DNA of 64,000 bases, taken from NCBI RefSeq assembly GCF_000379685.1, contig NZ_KB903252.1, positions 62,206-126,205 of the forward strand. The letters are read 5' to 3'. Under the pieces are notes generated by a model. That model saw only the letters and a program-made list of their open reading frames with translations. It made no database searches and was not told the origin of the DNA. Source of the DNA: Catelliglobosispora koreensis DSM 44566. Its GTDB lineage: Bacteria > Actinomycetota > Actinomycetes > Mycobacteriales > Micromonosporaceae. Below are positions 33,229 to 42,123 of the stretch, piece after piece. Position numbers and translations under genes: made by a program. Position 1 is the stretch's first letter. Each line of letters begins with the position of its first letter.

Positions 33229-36114
33229 TCATGCGGCACCTCCGGCGACGGCGCGGGCGAGGGCGCGTTTGGCGAAGCGGGCCGCGATCGCGAGCAGGAC
33301 GGCCGAGCCAGTGAACACGGCCAGCAGCACGAGCGGGTCGGGTGGCTGGCCGACGGTCGGACTGACTTGCCACGTGAGGAGTGCGGTGAGCAGAGCGACC
33401 GGCATCGCCGCCGCCACGAGCAGGCCGTAGCCGCCGGTGGCCCGGTCCACGATGGACTGTGGAACCCCTTGCAACCGCAGCGCTTTGAGCTCAACGGCAC
33501 GTGCCCGGCGGTCCGCTGACGCGACCACGGCCATCGCTGGCAGGAGCAGCAATAGCCCGATCACGGCCGCGATCAGGCGCAGCCGTGCTCCCGGCCCGGC
33601 ACCGTAAACACCGATCTGAGCGGCCCGGCTCGCCACGGTTTCCGTCTTGATGGGGGTCAGCCCGGCGGCCCGCAACCGTGCCTCGGCATCAGACGGCGCG
33701 GCTGGCCCGAGCCAGACCTGAAGCAGCGCGCTGTTATCGAAACTGTCGTCGAGAAGGTCCGCGATCTCCAGGTCGGTTAGCACCCCGTTGACGGGCAGCC
33801 CCGGCAGGACCGGAATCGCGGCAATGAGGTCCAGCGGGCGTTCCGCCCCGCCGAATAGGGGGTGCGACGCGAGTTCTCTCGTGTACAGAAGGTCGGGCGG
33901 GCCGGACACGAGCGCGGGCACGGGAACCGGGTTTCCCGCCACGACAAGGCGAACCGCGGGATTGTCACCGGGACGGCGGGGCGCGTAAAACACCATCGCC
34001 GAGTCTTCGCCCATGAGCAGGTGTGCGGCACGGTCGTAGTTGAACTCCGTACGCCAGCGGCCGGGTGCGGCGATCTCCGGCCCGGCGAGCAGTGTCCTAT
34101 CTGGACTGAGCTGACTGATGCGGATCAGGCTGAGGCCCGCTGGAGAGAACGCGAACTTTAACCAGGCCAATCGGCAGCCCTGCTTCGCAGTACACGCTGG
34201 GGTCGGAATCTTTCCTTGGGTTTGTTCAGGTTTAAGGGTGAACGAGCCCGAGACGGGAAGTCCGTCGGGGCCTTCGAGCACCACGGTCACTTCGACGGTG
34301 GCCACGAAGTTGGCTTCGCCCCGGAAGTCAAACACCGCTTCCGATCCGGTCACGCGAATCTGCTCCGCGCCTTGGGGGCGCAGGCGCCCGGCATACCCGG
34401 CCAGATCGGCGTGCCCGGTGACCGCGGCTAACCGCGTCGCGTCAGCGGCCACCAAAGCCACCTCATCGGTGTTTTCCCGCGCCACGGCCATCGCCCATTT
34501 GCCCTCGGGATCGGCCGTGCGCACGGCATGCAGCAAGTGGGTACGCGGCGTGCGCGCGACCGTCATCACCGAAGCCGCACCGAGCTCGGTTTCGGCTTGG
34601 GTCAGGGCCTGCTTCGCGGCGACGTCCCAAGCGGCGGCCGCTTGCAGCGCCATCGCGACCGCGACCACGATGAGCGTCACCAGACGGTCCGCCCCGGGGC
34701 GGCGCGAGAGCTGAATCGTCGCCAGGCCCAGGGAAAGCCGGCCTCGCCTAAGCGCCGCCGCTCCGGCTCCGGCCGCGATGCCACGCACCAGCCGGGCAGC
34801 CGCCAAGCCAGCGACAAGAGCGACCGCGACGGGGGCGAGCATGCCGATCCCCGACTCCGGGCCAGACGAAACCGCTTGCACCACAGCCAGGGCGGCGACA
34901 GCGACGGCGACCGCCTCGGCGATCAGCGTGGCCCGGCCGCCGCGGCGGGACGGAACGTTGCGCAACGCTTCGTGCAACGGCACCGCGTTCACACGCGAGA
35001 TCGCGATAACGGCCGTCGTCAGGATGACGAGAACCGTTACCCCGGCGGCGATCCCGGCACCCGCGGTCGGCATCGCCTGGGCCGCAAGCAATCCCAGGAC
35101 GAACCCGAACGGGCTAAACAGCAGCAGGGTGACAGCTGGCGGGGCAAACGTCGTGGCGAGCCGCACGCGGAACGGCGCTCCCCGCAACAATGTCACGCCG
35201 GACTCTCCCCTGCGCTGCAACGCACCGTAGGTGATGGTCAGCAGCAGCACGAGCCAGCACAGCAACAACAGCTGCACCGCTCCGGCGGGAAGCGAAGATC
35301 CCAGTGCGCGCCGCGTCGTGGTCACGCGGTCGAGCAGATAACGCAGCCCACGTGCCTCGTCGGGCGTGAAGCCGTAGGGAACCCGTTGGCGCAGTTGGCT
35401 CGCCAGCTCCGGCAGGTCGCCTTTGGACAGTGCTCCCGGGCCGGCGATCAGGTCAGCGTTGGCCGTGGCCGATCCGACACCGGATTGCACGATGGTGGCC
35501 GCTGGCGTGAAAACGGGGTTCGCGCTGCGATTCGGGTAGGGCGTCAGCGCGGACCGCCCGGCCCAGAAGGATTCGCTGACGGCGGCGACTTCGTCGTACA
35601 CCCCGGTGACTTTGAGCGGGGACTCAGCACCGCCGCCGAAGGCGAGATAGGTGAACGTATCGCCGGGCTTTAAGTTCAGTTCTTTCGCCAGTGTCTGGCT
35701 GATGACGACATCACCTGTGCTGACGGGGCAGGTGCCCTGCAGCTTGAGGTGGTCGCAGACGCCTTCGCGCGCGGCGAGCACGGCGTCCACTTTGGAGTCA
35801 GCCTTGACGAACGTCCCGCTGACCCAGCCGCCTGTCGCGACCGTGAGCGCTGGCCACGAAATGACGGCCTGCAACTTCGACCGCATGCTCTCGGCGGCTG
35901 TCGCGATGTTGGCGTCGGGCGTCGTCATGCTCACCGTGACGCTGCGCTCGTTGGCCGTCGCCATTTCGAGCTCCGTCTCGATGGCGGTCCGTTCAGCGCT
36001 CTCCAGATATAACGGCGTCGCCGTCGCGGCGGCTGACGCCAAGACGGTCAGCACGATGAGCGCCAGCGTCTCCCCACGACGGCTGCGTAAGGCAGCCCAC
36101 AGCAACCGAAACAT
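33229..36114 (-). CDS. Large FtsX/MacB-like ABC permease
   Basis: A 961-residue paralogue of the next permease, starting MFRLLWAALRSRRGETLALIVLTVLASAAATATPLYLESAE. The FtsX-type core LPAGAVQLLLLCWLVLLLTITYGALQRRGESGVTLLRG is near residue 285 and a second helix group near 860-955. A pair of cysteines, CTAKQGC, lies in the second external domain, as in its paralogue. It begins directly after the ATPase gene (1-bp gap), so the cassette order is ATPase, permease, permease, ATPase. A role in exporting or extracting lipids, peptides or lipoproteins is family inference. Confidence 0.85.
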   Translation of the reverse strand: MFRLLWAALRSRRGETLALIVLTVLASAAATATPLYLESAERTAIETELEMATANERSVTVSMTTPDANIATAAESMRSKLQAVISWPALTVATGGWVSGTFVKADSKVDAVLAAREGVCDHLKLQGTCPVSTGDVVISQTLAKELNLKPGDTFTYLAFGGGAESPLKVTGVYDEVAAVSESFWAGRSALTPYPNRSANPVFTPAATIVQSGVGSATANADLIAGPGALSKGDLPELASQLRQRVPYGFTPDEARGLRYLLDRVTTTRRALGSSLPAGAVQLLLLCWLVLLLTITYGALQRRGESGVTLLRGAPFRVRLATTFAPPAVTLLLFSPFGFVLGLLAAQAMPTAGAGIAAGVTVLVILTTAVIAISRVNAVPLHEALRNVPSRRGGRATLIAEAVAVAVAALAVVQAVSSGPESGIGMLAPVAVALVAGLAAARLVRGIAAGAGAAALRRGRLSLGLATIQLSRRPGADRLVTLIVVAVAMALQAAAAWDVAAKQALTQAETELGAASVMTVARTPRTHLLHAVRTADPEGKWAMAVARENTDEVALVAADATRLAAVTGHADLAGYAGRLRPQGAEQIRVTGSEAVFDFRGEANFVATVEVTVVLEGPDGLPVSGSFTLKPEQTQGKIPTPACTAKQGCRLAWLKFAFSPAGLSLIRISQLSPDRTLLAGPEIAAPGRWRTEFNYDRAAHLLMGEDSAMVFYAPRRPGDNPAVRLVVAGNPVPVPALVSGPPDLLYTRELASHPLFGGAERPLDLIAAIPVLPGLPVNGVLTDLEIADLLDDSFDNSALLQVWLGPAAPSDAEARLRAAGLTPIKTETVASRAAQIGVYGAGPGARLRLIAAVIGLLLLLPAMAVVASADRRARAVELKALRLQGVPQSIVDRATGGYGLLVAAAMPVALLTALLTWQVSPTVGQPPDPLVLLAVFTGSAVLLAIAARFAKRALARAVAGGAA

Positions 36115-36789
36115 TTAAGCCCCGTTCGTCGCGGCGCGGCCGTTGGGTTCCGCGGCGACAGCGCGGCCGTCGATGAGGTGCACGATGCGGTCGCAGGCCG
36201 CCGCCGCGTCCGGGTCGTGCGTGGCGAAGACGACCGCTGCCCCACGCGTCGCCTCGGCGCGCAGCAAATCGAGCACCTTCTGCCGGTTTGCCGCGTCTAG
36301 TTCGCTGGTTATCTCGTCGGCGAGCAACAGTTTGCCCCGCAAGGCGAGCCCGCGCGCGATGGCAGCCCGTTGCTGCTGACCGCCGGAAAGTTCCTCGACC
36401 AGTTGCGTGGCCTGACCGGCGAGCCCGACTTGCTCCAGCGCTTCTGAGCTACGCCGGCGCGCGTCAGGCCCGCTCACTCCATTGGCCAGCAGCACGACTT
36501 GCAGATTCTCGGTCGCGGTGAGCATGGTGGCCAGCCCGTTGTCTTGCGGGATGAGCACGATGCCCTGTTTGACAGCATGGTCCCGGTCGCCAACGCTGGA
36601 GCCTTGCCAGGAAACCTTGCCCTGCAACGGTTTCAGCAGCCCGGCCATCAGCCGCAAGAGCGTGGTCTTGCCCGCACCCGAAGGCCCAGTGACCGCAAGC
36701 ATTTGCCCCGGCTCGACGCGCACCGTGAGCGCGCGCAGAACCTCTTTGCCGGGAACGTATCCGGCCGTCACCGCGTCCACTTCGAGCAT
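36115..36789 (-). CDS. ABC transporter ATP-binding protein, MacB/LolD type
   Basis: A 224-residue ATPase with intact motifs: Walker A GPSGAGKTT, Q-loop IPQDNGLATML, signature LSGGQQQRAAIARGLAL, Walker B LLLADEITSELD and switch H in FATHDPDAAAAC. A Glu follows the Walker B Asp, so it should hydrolyse ATP. GAGGGAAGG precedes the ATG. It is the first of four near-contiguous export genes and lies 17 bp after the LysE-type gene, all on one strand. Confidence 0.92.
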   Translation of the reverse strand: MLEVDAVTAGYVPGKEVLRALTVRVEPGQMLAVTGPSGAGKTTLLRLMAGLLKPLQGKVSWQGSSVGDRDHAVKQGIVLIPQDNGLATMLTATENLQVVLLANGVSGPDARRRSSEALEQVGLAGQATQLVEELSGGQQQRAAIARGLALRGKLLLADEITSELDAANRQKVLDLLRAEATRGAAVVFATHDPDAAAACDRIVHLIDGRAVAAEPNGRAATNGA

Positions 36790-36806
36790 CCGCGACCTTC
36801 CCTCAT

Positions 36807-37430
36807 TCAGCTCATAAGAACCGCCAGGGCGAGACCGCCAATCATCAGGCTCGACGCCATTGCCGTGCCTAGCCGTCCCTTGGGCGTGGCCAGCACTTTG
36901 CCGACCATCGCCCCGCCGCCAGCCAGCAGCAGTTGCCAGGCGGCGGATGCGGCGAACACTGCCAGAACCCAGACAGCGCTCTCCGCGGCGGTGAAGCTTC
37001 CAGACGCCTGCCAGCCCAGAACCAACGCACCAAAGTAGAGGACCGTGGCCGGGTTGAGCAAGGTCAGTCCCAGAAGGACGCCGAACGATCGCATAGGGGT
37101 TGTCAGGCCCCCGAGGTCTTTGGCTTTCGCCGGATCGCGATAGTGCGCAATGGCGGTCACCGTCGTGCGGACCGCTAAGAACAGCAGCACCGCGACGGCG
37201 ACGTATTTAAGCGGGACGGAAATGGGCTCAATGAACCGCGCCAGGGACGCGCCCCCGAGCACCGCTATCAGCGCATAGATGCCGTCAGCGGCCGCCACAC
37301 CCAGTGCCGCGGCCGCGGCGATCTTCAGTCCGGCCCGTGCTCCCAGACTCACCAGCAGGGCACCGATCGCCCCGAGCGGGATAGCCACCCCGAGCCCGGC
37401 GAGCACGCCAGACCACAGTGCCTCACTCAT
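36807..37430 (-). CDS. LysE/RhtB family amino-acid exporter
   Basis: A 207-residue membrane protein with six predicted helices and the LysE-family start GVLAGLGVAIPLGAIGALLVSLGARAGLKIA, conserved LGVAAADGIYALIAV near residue 45 and the mid-protein FGVLLGLTLLNPATVLYFGALV near 115. It should export a basic or neutral amino acid. The Shine-Dalgarno GGGAG lies in the loop of a small inverted repeat (CCGAAG ... CTTCGG, 37434-37450) just before the ATG, which could modulate translation. A 34-codon leaderless frame lies 79 bp upstream. Confidence 0.87.
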   Translation of the reverse strand: MSEALWSGVLAGLGVAIPLGAIGALLVSLGARAGLKIAAAAALGVAAADGIYALIAVLGGASLARFIEPISVPLKYVAVAVLLFLAVRTTVTAIAHYRDPAKAKDLGGLTTPMRSFGVLLGLTLLNPATVLYFGALVLGWQASGSFTAAESAVWVLAVFAASAAWQLLLAGGGAMVGKVLATPKGRLGTAMASSLMIGGLALAVLMS

Positions 37431-37509
37431 GCCGAAGACTCCCTTCGGTCGCCTTCGTCACGAGGCACTAAGCGCCCTGCAATTCCGATGGGCTCGACAA
37501 GCTCGCCCA

Positions 37510-37614
37510 TTAGCGCTGCGCCTTACGCACCGATCCCTCCGGCGTCGCCTGCTGCTGTCGCGCCGCCTTGAGGCCGGCGGACAGAGACTTAAGGCGGATT
37601 CGGGAATCAGTCAT
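37510..37614 (-). CDS. Possible 34-residue leaderless small protein
   Basis: A short frame, MTDSRIRLKSLSAGLKAARQ and 14 more residues, ends at TAA 37510-37512. TAGATT at 37621-37626 lies exactly 6 nt before its ATG, the same arrangement as the many leaderless genes in the window. It is basic and could be a helix. It may be a leader for the LysE exporter gene 79 bp downstream, or only the first codons of that message. No family is recognised. Confidence 0.35.
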   Translation of the reverse strand: MTDSRIRLKSLSAGLKAARQQQATPEGSVRKAQR

Positions 37615-37623
37615 GCCCCGAAT

Positions 37624-38367
37624 CTAACCGCGGTGTCCAGCGGTTTTATGACGGATCCAGACGTTGGGCTCCACGTAGACCGCGACGCCGTGCTCGACAT
37701 CGCACAGCACGGGAGCCAGCGCCTTGGGCACCACGACCGGGCCGCTCGTGTCGAACGGCAAGCCAGTCCACTCGCGCCACTCGTCAAGCGTTCCGGGGAT
37801 GACCATCGAGCGCGGGGCGACTTTGTCGATCGTGCCGCCGGCGCGCAAATGCACTCGCAGCCACGGATCGATGGGCTGCCCGTCCTCGCGTGTCTGGTAC
37901 GCGTAGACGCTCATCGGCAGATGTGGATCGGTCTTCCCGTTGGGCCGCACCGGCGCCAGCAGCTCAGCGAACCCGTGACGGCCCGCGTTATCGCGCAGCG
38001 CGGCAAGGATCTGCGCGCTTAACCCCGTGCCTTGCAGGCCTGGCTTGATGACAATCTCGATCGCGGAAATCTTGTCCGGCTTTCCGCCCTCGGTCAGCGT
38101 CTGAATCCCGCGGCGGATCGCTCCATCCCAGCCATCGTCTGGAAGCTCATCGCTGCCCAGGTGAAACGGCACGGAGTAAGCTTTCGCCACGATCTCGCCG
38201 CTCTCGTCCTGGCAGACCAAGATGTATTCAGCGAACTTGCCGAACATGCCGTAATACATGTTGCCGATGGGGTCGTGCTTCATGAACTCGGGCCACGGGC
38301 TTTCCATGTCCCAGAACAGATCCATCAAGCCCGGGCGGTCGGCGAGCACCGAGATCTTCAGCTGCAT
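37624..38367 (-). CDS. GNAT-like N-acyltransferase
   Basis: A 247-residue protein that looks like an unusual GNAT-fold enzyme: an N-terminal DMESPWPEFMKHDPI segment, central strands EYILVCQDESGEIVAKAYSVPF, and a motif-A-like stretch IVIKPGLQGTGLSAQILAALRDNA near residue 110. The C-terminal third (MVIPGTLDEWREWTGLPF) is typical of a conserved actinobacterial group annotated only as acetyltransferase. It begins 5 bp after the cysteine dioxygenase gene ends, so it is probably in the same transcript. Its substrate is unknown. Confidence 0.7.
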   Translation of the reverse strand: MQLKISVLADRPGLMDLFWDMESPWPEFMKHDPIGNMYYGMFGKFAEYILVCQDESGEIVAKAYSVPFHLGSDELPDDGWDGAIRRGIQTLTEGGKPDKISAIEIVIKPGLQGTGLSAQILAALRDNAGRHGFAELLAPVRPNGKTDPHLPMSVYAYQTREDGQPIDPWLRVHLRAGGTIDKVAPRSMVIPGTLDEWREWTGLPFDTSGPVVVPKALAPVLCDVEHGVAVYVEPNVWIRHKTAGHRG

Positions 38368-38372
38368 AAGAC

Positions 38373-38861
38373 CTATCCTGCCCTAACGGGCAACTCATAT
38401 TTGCGCCTAATGCTCGATCCGAGCGCCGCTACGTCCGCGCCATAGATGTGGATGGAAATCACGCGGGTACTCGATGAGTTGCGCACCGAGTGAATATCAC
38501 CTGGTGGCTCAAGGAAAACCGCTGTCCCAGCGTGGTTGTAGCTCACGCCATCTTCGGTTAGCACGCCGCCCACGAAGCGATAGCGCGTCTCTTCCTCGAC
38601 CCCTTCGTGTGTCCCCACGACACACCAGCTGACGTGATCGTGAATGCAGGTTTCCTGTCCGGGTAGCCAAACCACTGCCGTCACCGAAAACGATCCGTCG
38701 GGTTCGACGTGCAGGATGTGCTGGCGGTAAGTGTTCGGGTCCGGTTCGGACTGTTCCGGTGTCAGCAGGTCATCACGGGTTAGGTACTTCTCGAGTACGT
38801 TCGCGATGTCCTGGGTCCGGAACGTGGCACGGATTTCCTCGACTAGCGACTGTATAACCAC
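38373..38861 (-). CDS. Cysteine dioxygenase
   Basis: A 162-residue cupin of the cysteine dioxygenase family, which uses Fe(II) and oxygen to convert cysteine to cysteine sulfinate. The iron-binding histidines appear in TCIHDHVSWCVVG (HxH, near residue 73) and GDIHSVRN (near 126), and the length fits bacterial CDO. GTG 38861 has AGGAGAG about 6 nt upstream. It is 58 bp downstream of a YeiH-type exporter gene on the same strand. Cysteine sulfinate breakdown yields sulfite, so co-location with a putative sulfate or sulfite exporter makes metabolic sense (inference). Confidence 0.9.
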   Translation of the reverse strand: MVIQSLVEEIRATFRTQDIANVLEKYLTRDDLLTPEQSEPDPNTYRQHILHVEPDGSFSVTAVVWLPGQETCIHDHVSWCVVGTHEGVEEETRYRFVGGVLTEDGVSYNHAGTAVFLEPPGDIHSVRNSSSTRVISIHIYGADVAALGSSIRRKYELPVRAG

Positions 38862-38919
38862 GACACTCTCCTTTCACGTCTTGTTGTTTCACTCCCCTGC
38901 ACCGCTTCGCGTTCGGCGG

Positions 38920-40182
38920 TCAGGTCACGAGGACCGCCCCGAGGTAGGCCAGCCCCGCGATGAGCGCCGTCGACAGGAGCCCGAGGAGCGCCGCAGGCAA
39001 GCCAGCCCGGCGTAGCGTCCGCAGGCGAACCGCGGTGCCAAGCGCGAAAAGCGCCGCGGCGAGCAGATAGCCGTCGATCGTGTTGACGACCGTGAGCACG
39101 TTCGCCGGCACGAGCCCGGTGCTGCGGATGCCGATCATCAGCAGGAAGACCCCGACGAACAGTGGAAGCAACGGCGGCCGTTGCGCCGCGGAAGCCTTGC
39201 GGCGCTGGACAAAACTGACCGCCGCCAGCATCGGCGCGAGCAGCACGACCCGCGTCAGCTTGACCGCGACGGCGATGGCCAATGCTCCCGTGACCGGTGC
39301 CGCGGCGGCGACCACTTGTGCCACCTCGTGCACGCTGGCACCCGCCCAGATGCCGTAAGCCAAGTTCGACAGTCCCGTGAACGGCTGCAGCGCCGGAAGC
39401 ACGAGCATGGCCAAGCTGCCGCAAAGCGTAACCAGGCCAAGGGCTTTGGCCACGTCTTCCTCATCCTGCTCAGCGACGCCATTCATGGCCGCCACCGCTG
39501 ATGCCCCACAGATGGAAAATCCTGTCGCCACAAGCAATGTCGTTCCTTCGCCCGCGTTGAGCCACCGTCCAAGACGGACAGTCCCTACGAAGGTCACGAC
39601 CACCACGGTCACGATGACGGCCAGCACGGCAGGCCCGAGCCCGAGCACGTCTGAGACCGCTAGCCGCAGGCCCAGCAGCGCCACCCCGATGCGCAGAATC
39701 TTCTTGGCTGTGAACTGAATCCCCGGCGCGAACAGCGGCGTGACCACGCCGACGTTGGCTGCCAGCACGCCGAGGAGGACAGCTCCCGTGAGCACACCCA
39801 CCGCGCTCACGAAGGCGTTCAGCACCACCGCCACCGCGACACCAGCGGCCGCCAGGCCCACCCCCGGCACCAACCTCGCGGCAGCCTTCCGCCCTGTCGC
39901 AACATGTCCGAGGCCTGCGCCGTCACGGTCGTGTCCGGCACCCGTGCGGTCAAGCCCAGATGCGGCCACCGCGGTCCGCGGCCGCGCGTCTCCATCGCGA
40001 AGACTCGGCGCATCTTCTCCCGGCCCGGCCCCGTCGCGCTCGGGTCCGATAACGGTGCGTCCAGACGTGGCCGGTTCTGTGAAGTCGAGCGGTGGCAGGG
40101 GTTGGTTCAGCTTATGTGTTGGCTCATGGCGAAGCGTGCCGTTCAGAGCGGCCGCAGCATCGCGGGACGGGGAAAGAGCCAC
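38920..40182 (-). CDS. YeiH/UPF0324 family putative sulfate exporter
   Basis: A 420-residue membrane protein of PF03601. The conserved core runs from about residue 105, with LRIGVALLGLRLAVSDVLGLG, GFSICGASAVAAMNGVA and GIWAGASVHEVAQVVAAAAPV clearly present, and about ten helices. The first 100 residues are a hydrophilic Asp/Gly/Arg-rich extension not normal for the family, so the real start may lie further in; GTG 40182 is the upstream limit. A LysR gene lies 55 bp upstream on the same strand, the usual partner (YeiE-like). With cysteine dioxygenase it suggests disposal of sulfur oxyanions. Confidence 0.88.
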   Translation of the reverse strand: MALSPSRDAAAALNGTLRHEPTHKLNQPLPPLDFTEPATSGRTVIGPERDGAGPGEDAPSLRDGDARPRTAVAASGLDRTGAGHDRDGAGLGHVATGRKAAARLVPGVGLAAAGVAVAVVLNAFVSAVGVLTGAVLLGVLAANVGVVTPLFAPGIQFTAKKILRIGVALLGLRLAVSDVLGLGPAVLAVIVTVVVVTFVGTVRLGRWLNAGEGTTLLVATGFSICGASAVAAMNGVAEQDEEDVAKALGLVTLCGSLAMLVLPALQPFTGLSNLAYGIWAGASVHEVAQVVAAAAPVTGALAIAVAVKLTRVVLLAPMLAAVSFVQRRKASAAQRPPLLPLFVGVFLLMIGIRSTGLVPANVLTVVNTIDGYLLAAALFALGTAVRLRTLRRAGLPAALLGLLSTALIAGLAYLGAVLVT

Positions 40183-40237
40183 AGCCTCACGATCGTCTCG
40201 CGAAGCTATGAGCGGCAGAGGCCAGTTTGCGTTAGCC

Positions 40238-41137
40238 CTATAAGGCGTGCTTATGCGTGGCGGCCTGGCTGAGCAAAGCGTCGAGCGTGGCCCGGATCGC
40301 CGGGACGCGCAGGAGATCCGGCCACGTGTACGCCGACACCCGCCGTGTGACCTGCGGACTCACCGGCACGGCCACGATGTCGGGGTGCCGCAGGAACGAC
40401 AGCACGAGCCGGGGTGACAACGACACCCCTAGCCCGGCTGAGACGAGACTCTGGATCGCCATGTTGTCGTCGGTTGAGCAGACGATGTCGGGAGTGAACC
40501 CCGACTCCTCGCACACCTCGACAAACTTGCCCCGGCACCGGGGACATCCCGCGATCCACCGCTCACCTGACAGCTCGGATAGTTTCACCTGCGGACGCGA
40601 GGCCAGATAGTGCCCACGCGGCAAGAGCACCGCCAGCGGATCGTCAAACAGCTTGACCTGCATCAGTTCCGCCGACTCCGGCGGACCGTCATAGTCGAAC
40701 GCGACCACCAGATCGCAGGCGCCCCGCCGCAAAATGTCGAACGAATCCGGCGGCTCGTGCTCACTCAACTCCAGGCGAATGTTGGGGCGGCCCTTAATCA
40801 AAGCAGCGGCCGCCCTGGGCACTAGCGAAGCGTTGGCGCTCGGAAAGGCGCAAACCCTAACGGTGGCAACGTCATTGGCGGCGAGCGCCTGCACTTGCCT
40901 TTGCATGACCGCCATATCGTCGAGCATCGCCTCACAACGTTCCGCGAGCACGCGCCCAGCCTCGGTCAGCTGCAACCCCCGCCCGACCCGCAGAAACAGT
41001 GGACCTCCTACAGCCTTCTCCAAAGCCCGCATCTGCTGACTGATCGCGGGCTGACTGCAATGCAGCGCCCGGGCCGCGGCCGAAAACGACCCTGCCCGCA
41101 CCACTTGCACAAACATCTCCAGCTGCCGCGTATCCAT
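40238..41137 (-). CDS. LysR family transcriptional regulator
   Basis: A 299-residue LTTR. The N-terminal winged HTH reads MDTRQLEMFVQVVRAGSFSAAARALHCSQPAISQQMRALE, followed by the effector domain from about residue 90. ATG 41137 gives the canonical LysR start; nine upstream codons in the open frame are rejected. CAAGCT lies 6 nt before the ATG. Encoded just ahead of the YeiH exporter and cysteine dioxygenase genes, it probably controls them, perhaps responding to a sulfur compound. A CPRCRGKFVEVC cluster near residue 200 has three cysteines and could sense redox or metal (speculative). Confidence 0.93.
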   Translation of the reverse strand: MDTRQLEMFVQVVRAGSFSAAARALHCSQPAISQQMRALEKAVGGPLFLRVGRGLQLTEAGRVLAERCEAMLDDMAVMQRQVQALAANDVATVRVCAFPSANASLVPRAAAALIKGRPNIRLELSEHEPPDSFDILRRGACDLVVAFDYDGPPESAELMQVKLFDDPLAVLLPRGHYLASRPQVKLSELSGERWIAGCPRCRGKFVEVCEESGFTPDIVCSTDDNMAIQSLVSAGLGVSLSPRLVLSFLRHPDIVAVPVSPQVTRRVSAYTWPDLLRVPAIRATLDALLSQAATHKHAL

Positions 41138-41432
41138 AAGCACAGCTTGGAGGTTACGCCTCAATCCACGACTCGCGGTTCCTCAAGCCATGGTGATGCG
41201 CACAGCCCTACTCCGCCGGCGTAAGCCGAGACGGGCAGCGGCACAGGCTAGCTATCAGGGAGACCGCGCCAGGCTTCCGCCTCAGTCGGCTTGGGCAGAA
41301 CCCTGAACAGCGTGAACAACTATGACAACAAATCGGATCACCGCCCCACGTCGAGCGTGCAGACCCGAACTACCGCTCACACCATCACGTTTCCGGGGTG
41401 GGCAAACTTAGTCATGATCCATATCCCCATCC

Positions 41433-41498
41433 GTGATCCACAGCCCTCCAGACGTGATCAAACTGCCTTTTGATCACGTCCCCACGGATGTGGATCAC
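41433..41498. repeat. 66-bp imperfect palindrome, copy A
   Basis: Outer arms GTGATCCACA / TGTGGATCAC and inner arms GACGTGATCAAA / TTTGATCACGTC share one centre at 41465/41466. Only the 8-bp spacer between outer and inner arms and the central 6 bp fail to pair. A second copy with the same arm order, spacing and total length lies at 48327-48392, on the other side of the suf operon. Function is unknown; it has no open frame. Confidence 0.8.
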
Positions 41499-41722
41499 AA
41501 AGTCGGTCGCCGACACGGGAAAGCGCGAGCCGCGAGGAGAAGGCGAGCCGCGGGCCGGGCGGGAGCCGCGGGGAGGGCGGAGGGTGGAGAAATGCTCGCG
41601 AGCCGGGGATGCGCGGTCCTTGAGGGCCTCGCGGGAGGGACGGTCGCCACCACGACGGACATCGGAAATAAAAGCTCTGAACGTCTTAACCCACGGCCCC
41701 AACCGAATACGCATAAACCAAA

Positions 41723-41759
41723 GCCGGCACCGCGACTCCCAGGAGTCGCAGGCACCGGC
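41723..41759 (-). terminator. Terminator of the suf operon
   Basis: The minus-strand RNA folds GCGACTCC/GGAGTCGC with a two-base loop, extended by GCCGG/CCGGC at the base, and is followed by TTTGGTTT. It lies 25 bp after the end of the last suf gene. A second smaller hairpin (AATCCC ... GGGATT) precedes it. Confidence 0.85.
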
Positions 41760-41784
41760 TCAATCCCAGCCCGTGAAGGCGGGA

Positions 41785-42123
41785 TTAAACGTTGAAGCCC
41801 AAGGAGCGCAGCTGATCCCGGCCCTCGTCGGTGATTTTGTCGGGACCCCATGGCGGCAGCCAGACCCAGTTGATGCGCACGTCGGAGACCAGTCCGCCGC
41901 CTGGCCCGGTGCAAAGGGCGGTGCGGGTTTGCTCTTCGATGACGTCCGTCAGAGGACAAGCCGCTGACGTGAGCGTCATGTCAAGCGTGGCAACGTTTTC
42001 GTCGTCGATGTGCACGCCGTAGACGAGGCCGAGGTCGACAACGTTGATGCCCAACTCCGGGTCAACGACGTCTTTCATCGCCTCAGTGACGTCATCTTCA
42101 GCGGCTTTAACGATCTCGGTCAT
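41785..42123 (-). CDS. sufT: SufT-like metal-sulfur cluster assembly factor (DUF59/MIP18)
   Basis: A 112-residue DUF59 protein with VVDPELGINVVDLGLVYGVHI near residue 18 and the conserved TLTSAACPLTDVIEEQ segment (reactive Cys) near 55. It helps mature or transfer Fe-S clusters to client proteins. ATG 42123 overlaps the sufU stop as ATGA and gives the usual start (MTEIVKAAED); the longer frame to 42180 is rejected. It is the last gene of the suf operon and is followed by a strong terminator. Confidence 0.9.
   Translation of the reverse strand: MTEIVKAAEDDVTEAMKDVVDPELGINVVDLGLVYGVHIDDENVATLDMTLTSAACPLTDVIEEQTRTALCTGPGGGLVSDVRINWVWLPPWGPDKITDEGRDQLRSLGFNV

Larger units (their letters stand above)
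41138..41784. other. 647-bp intergenic region between lysR and suf
   Basis: It holds the lysR promoter, an imperfect 66-bp palindrome (41433-41498) with an extra half-site ATGATCCATATCCCC beginning at 41414, a G-rich low-complexity block at about 41520-41645 built on repeats of GCGAGCCGCG, and the suf terminator. Frames in it have skewed Arg/Ala/Gly composition and I do not regard any as a gene. Confidence 0.6.
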
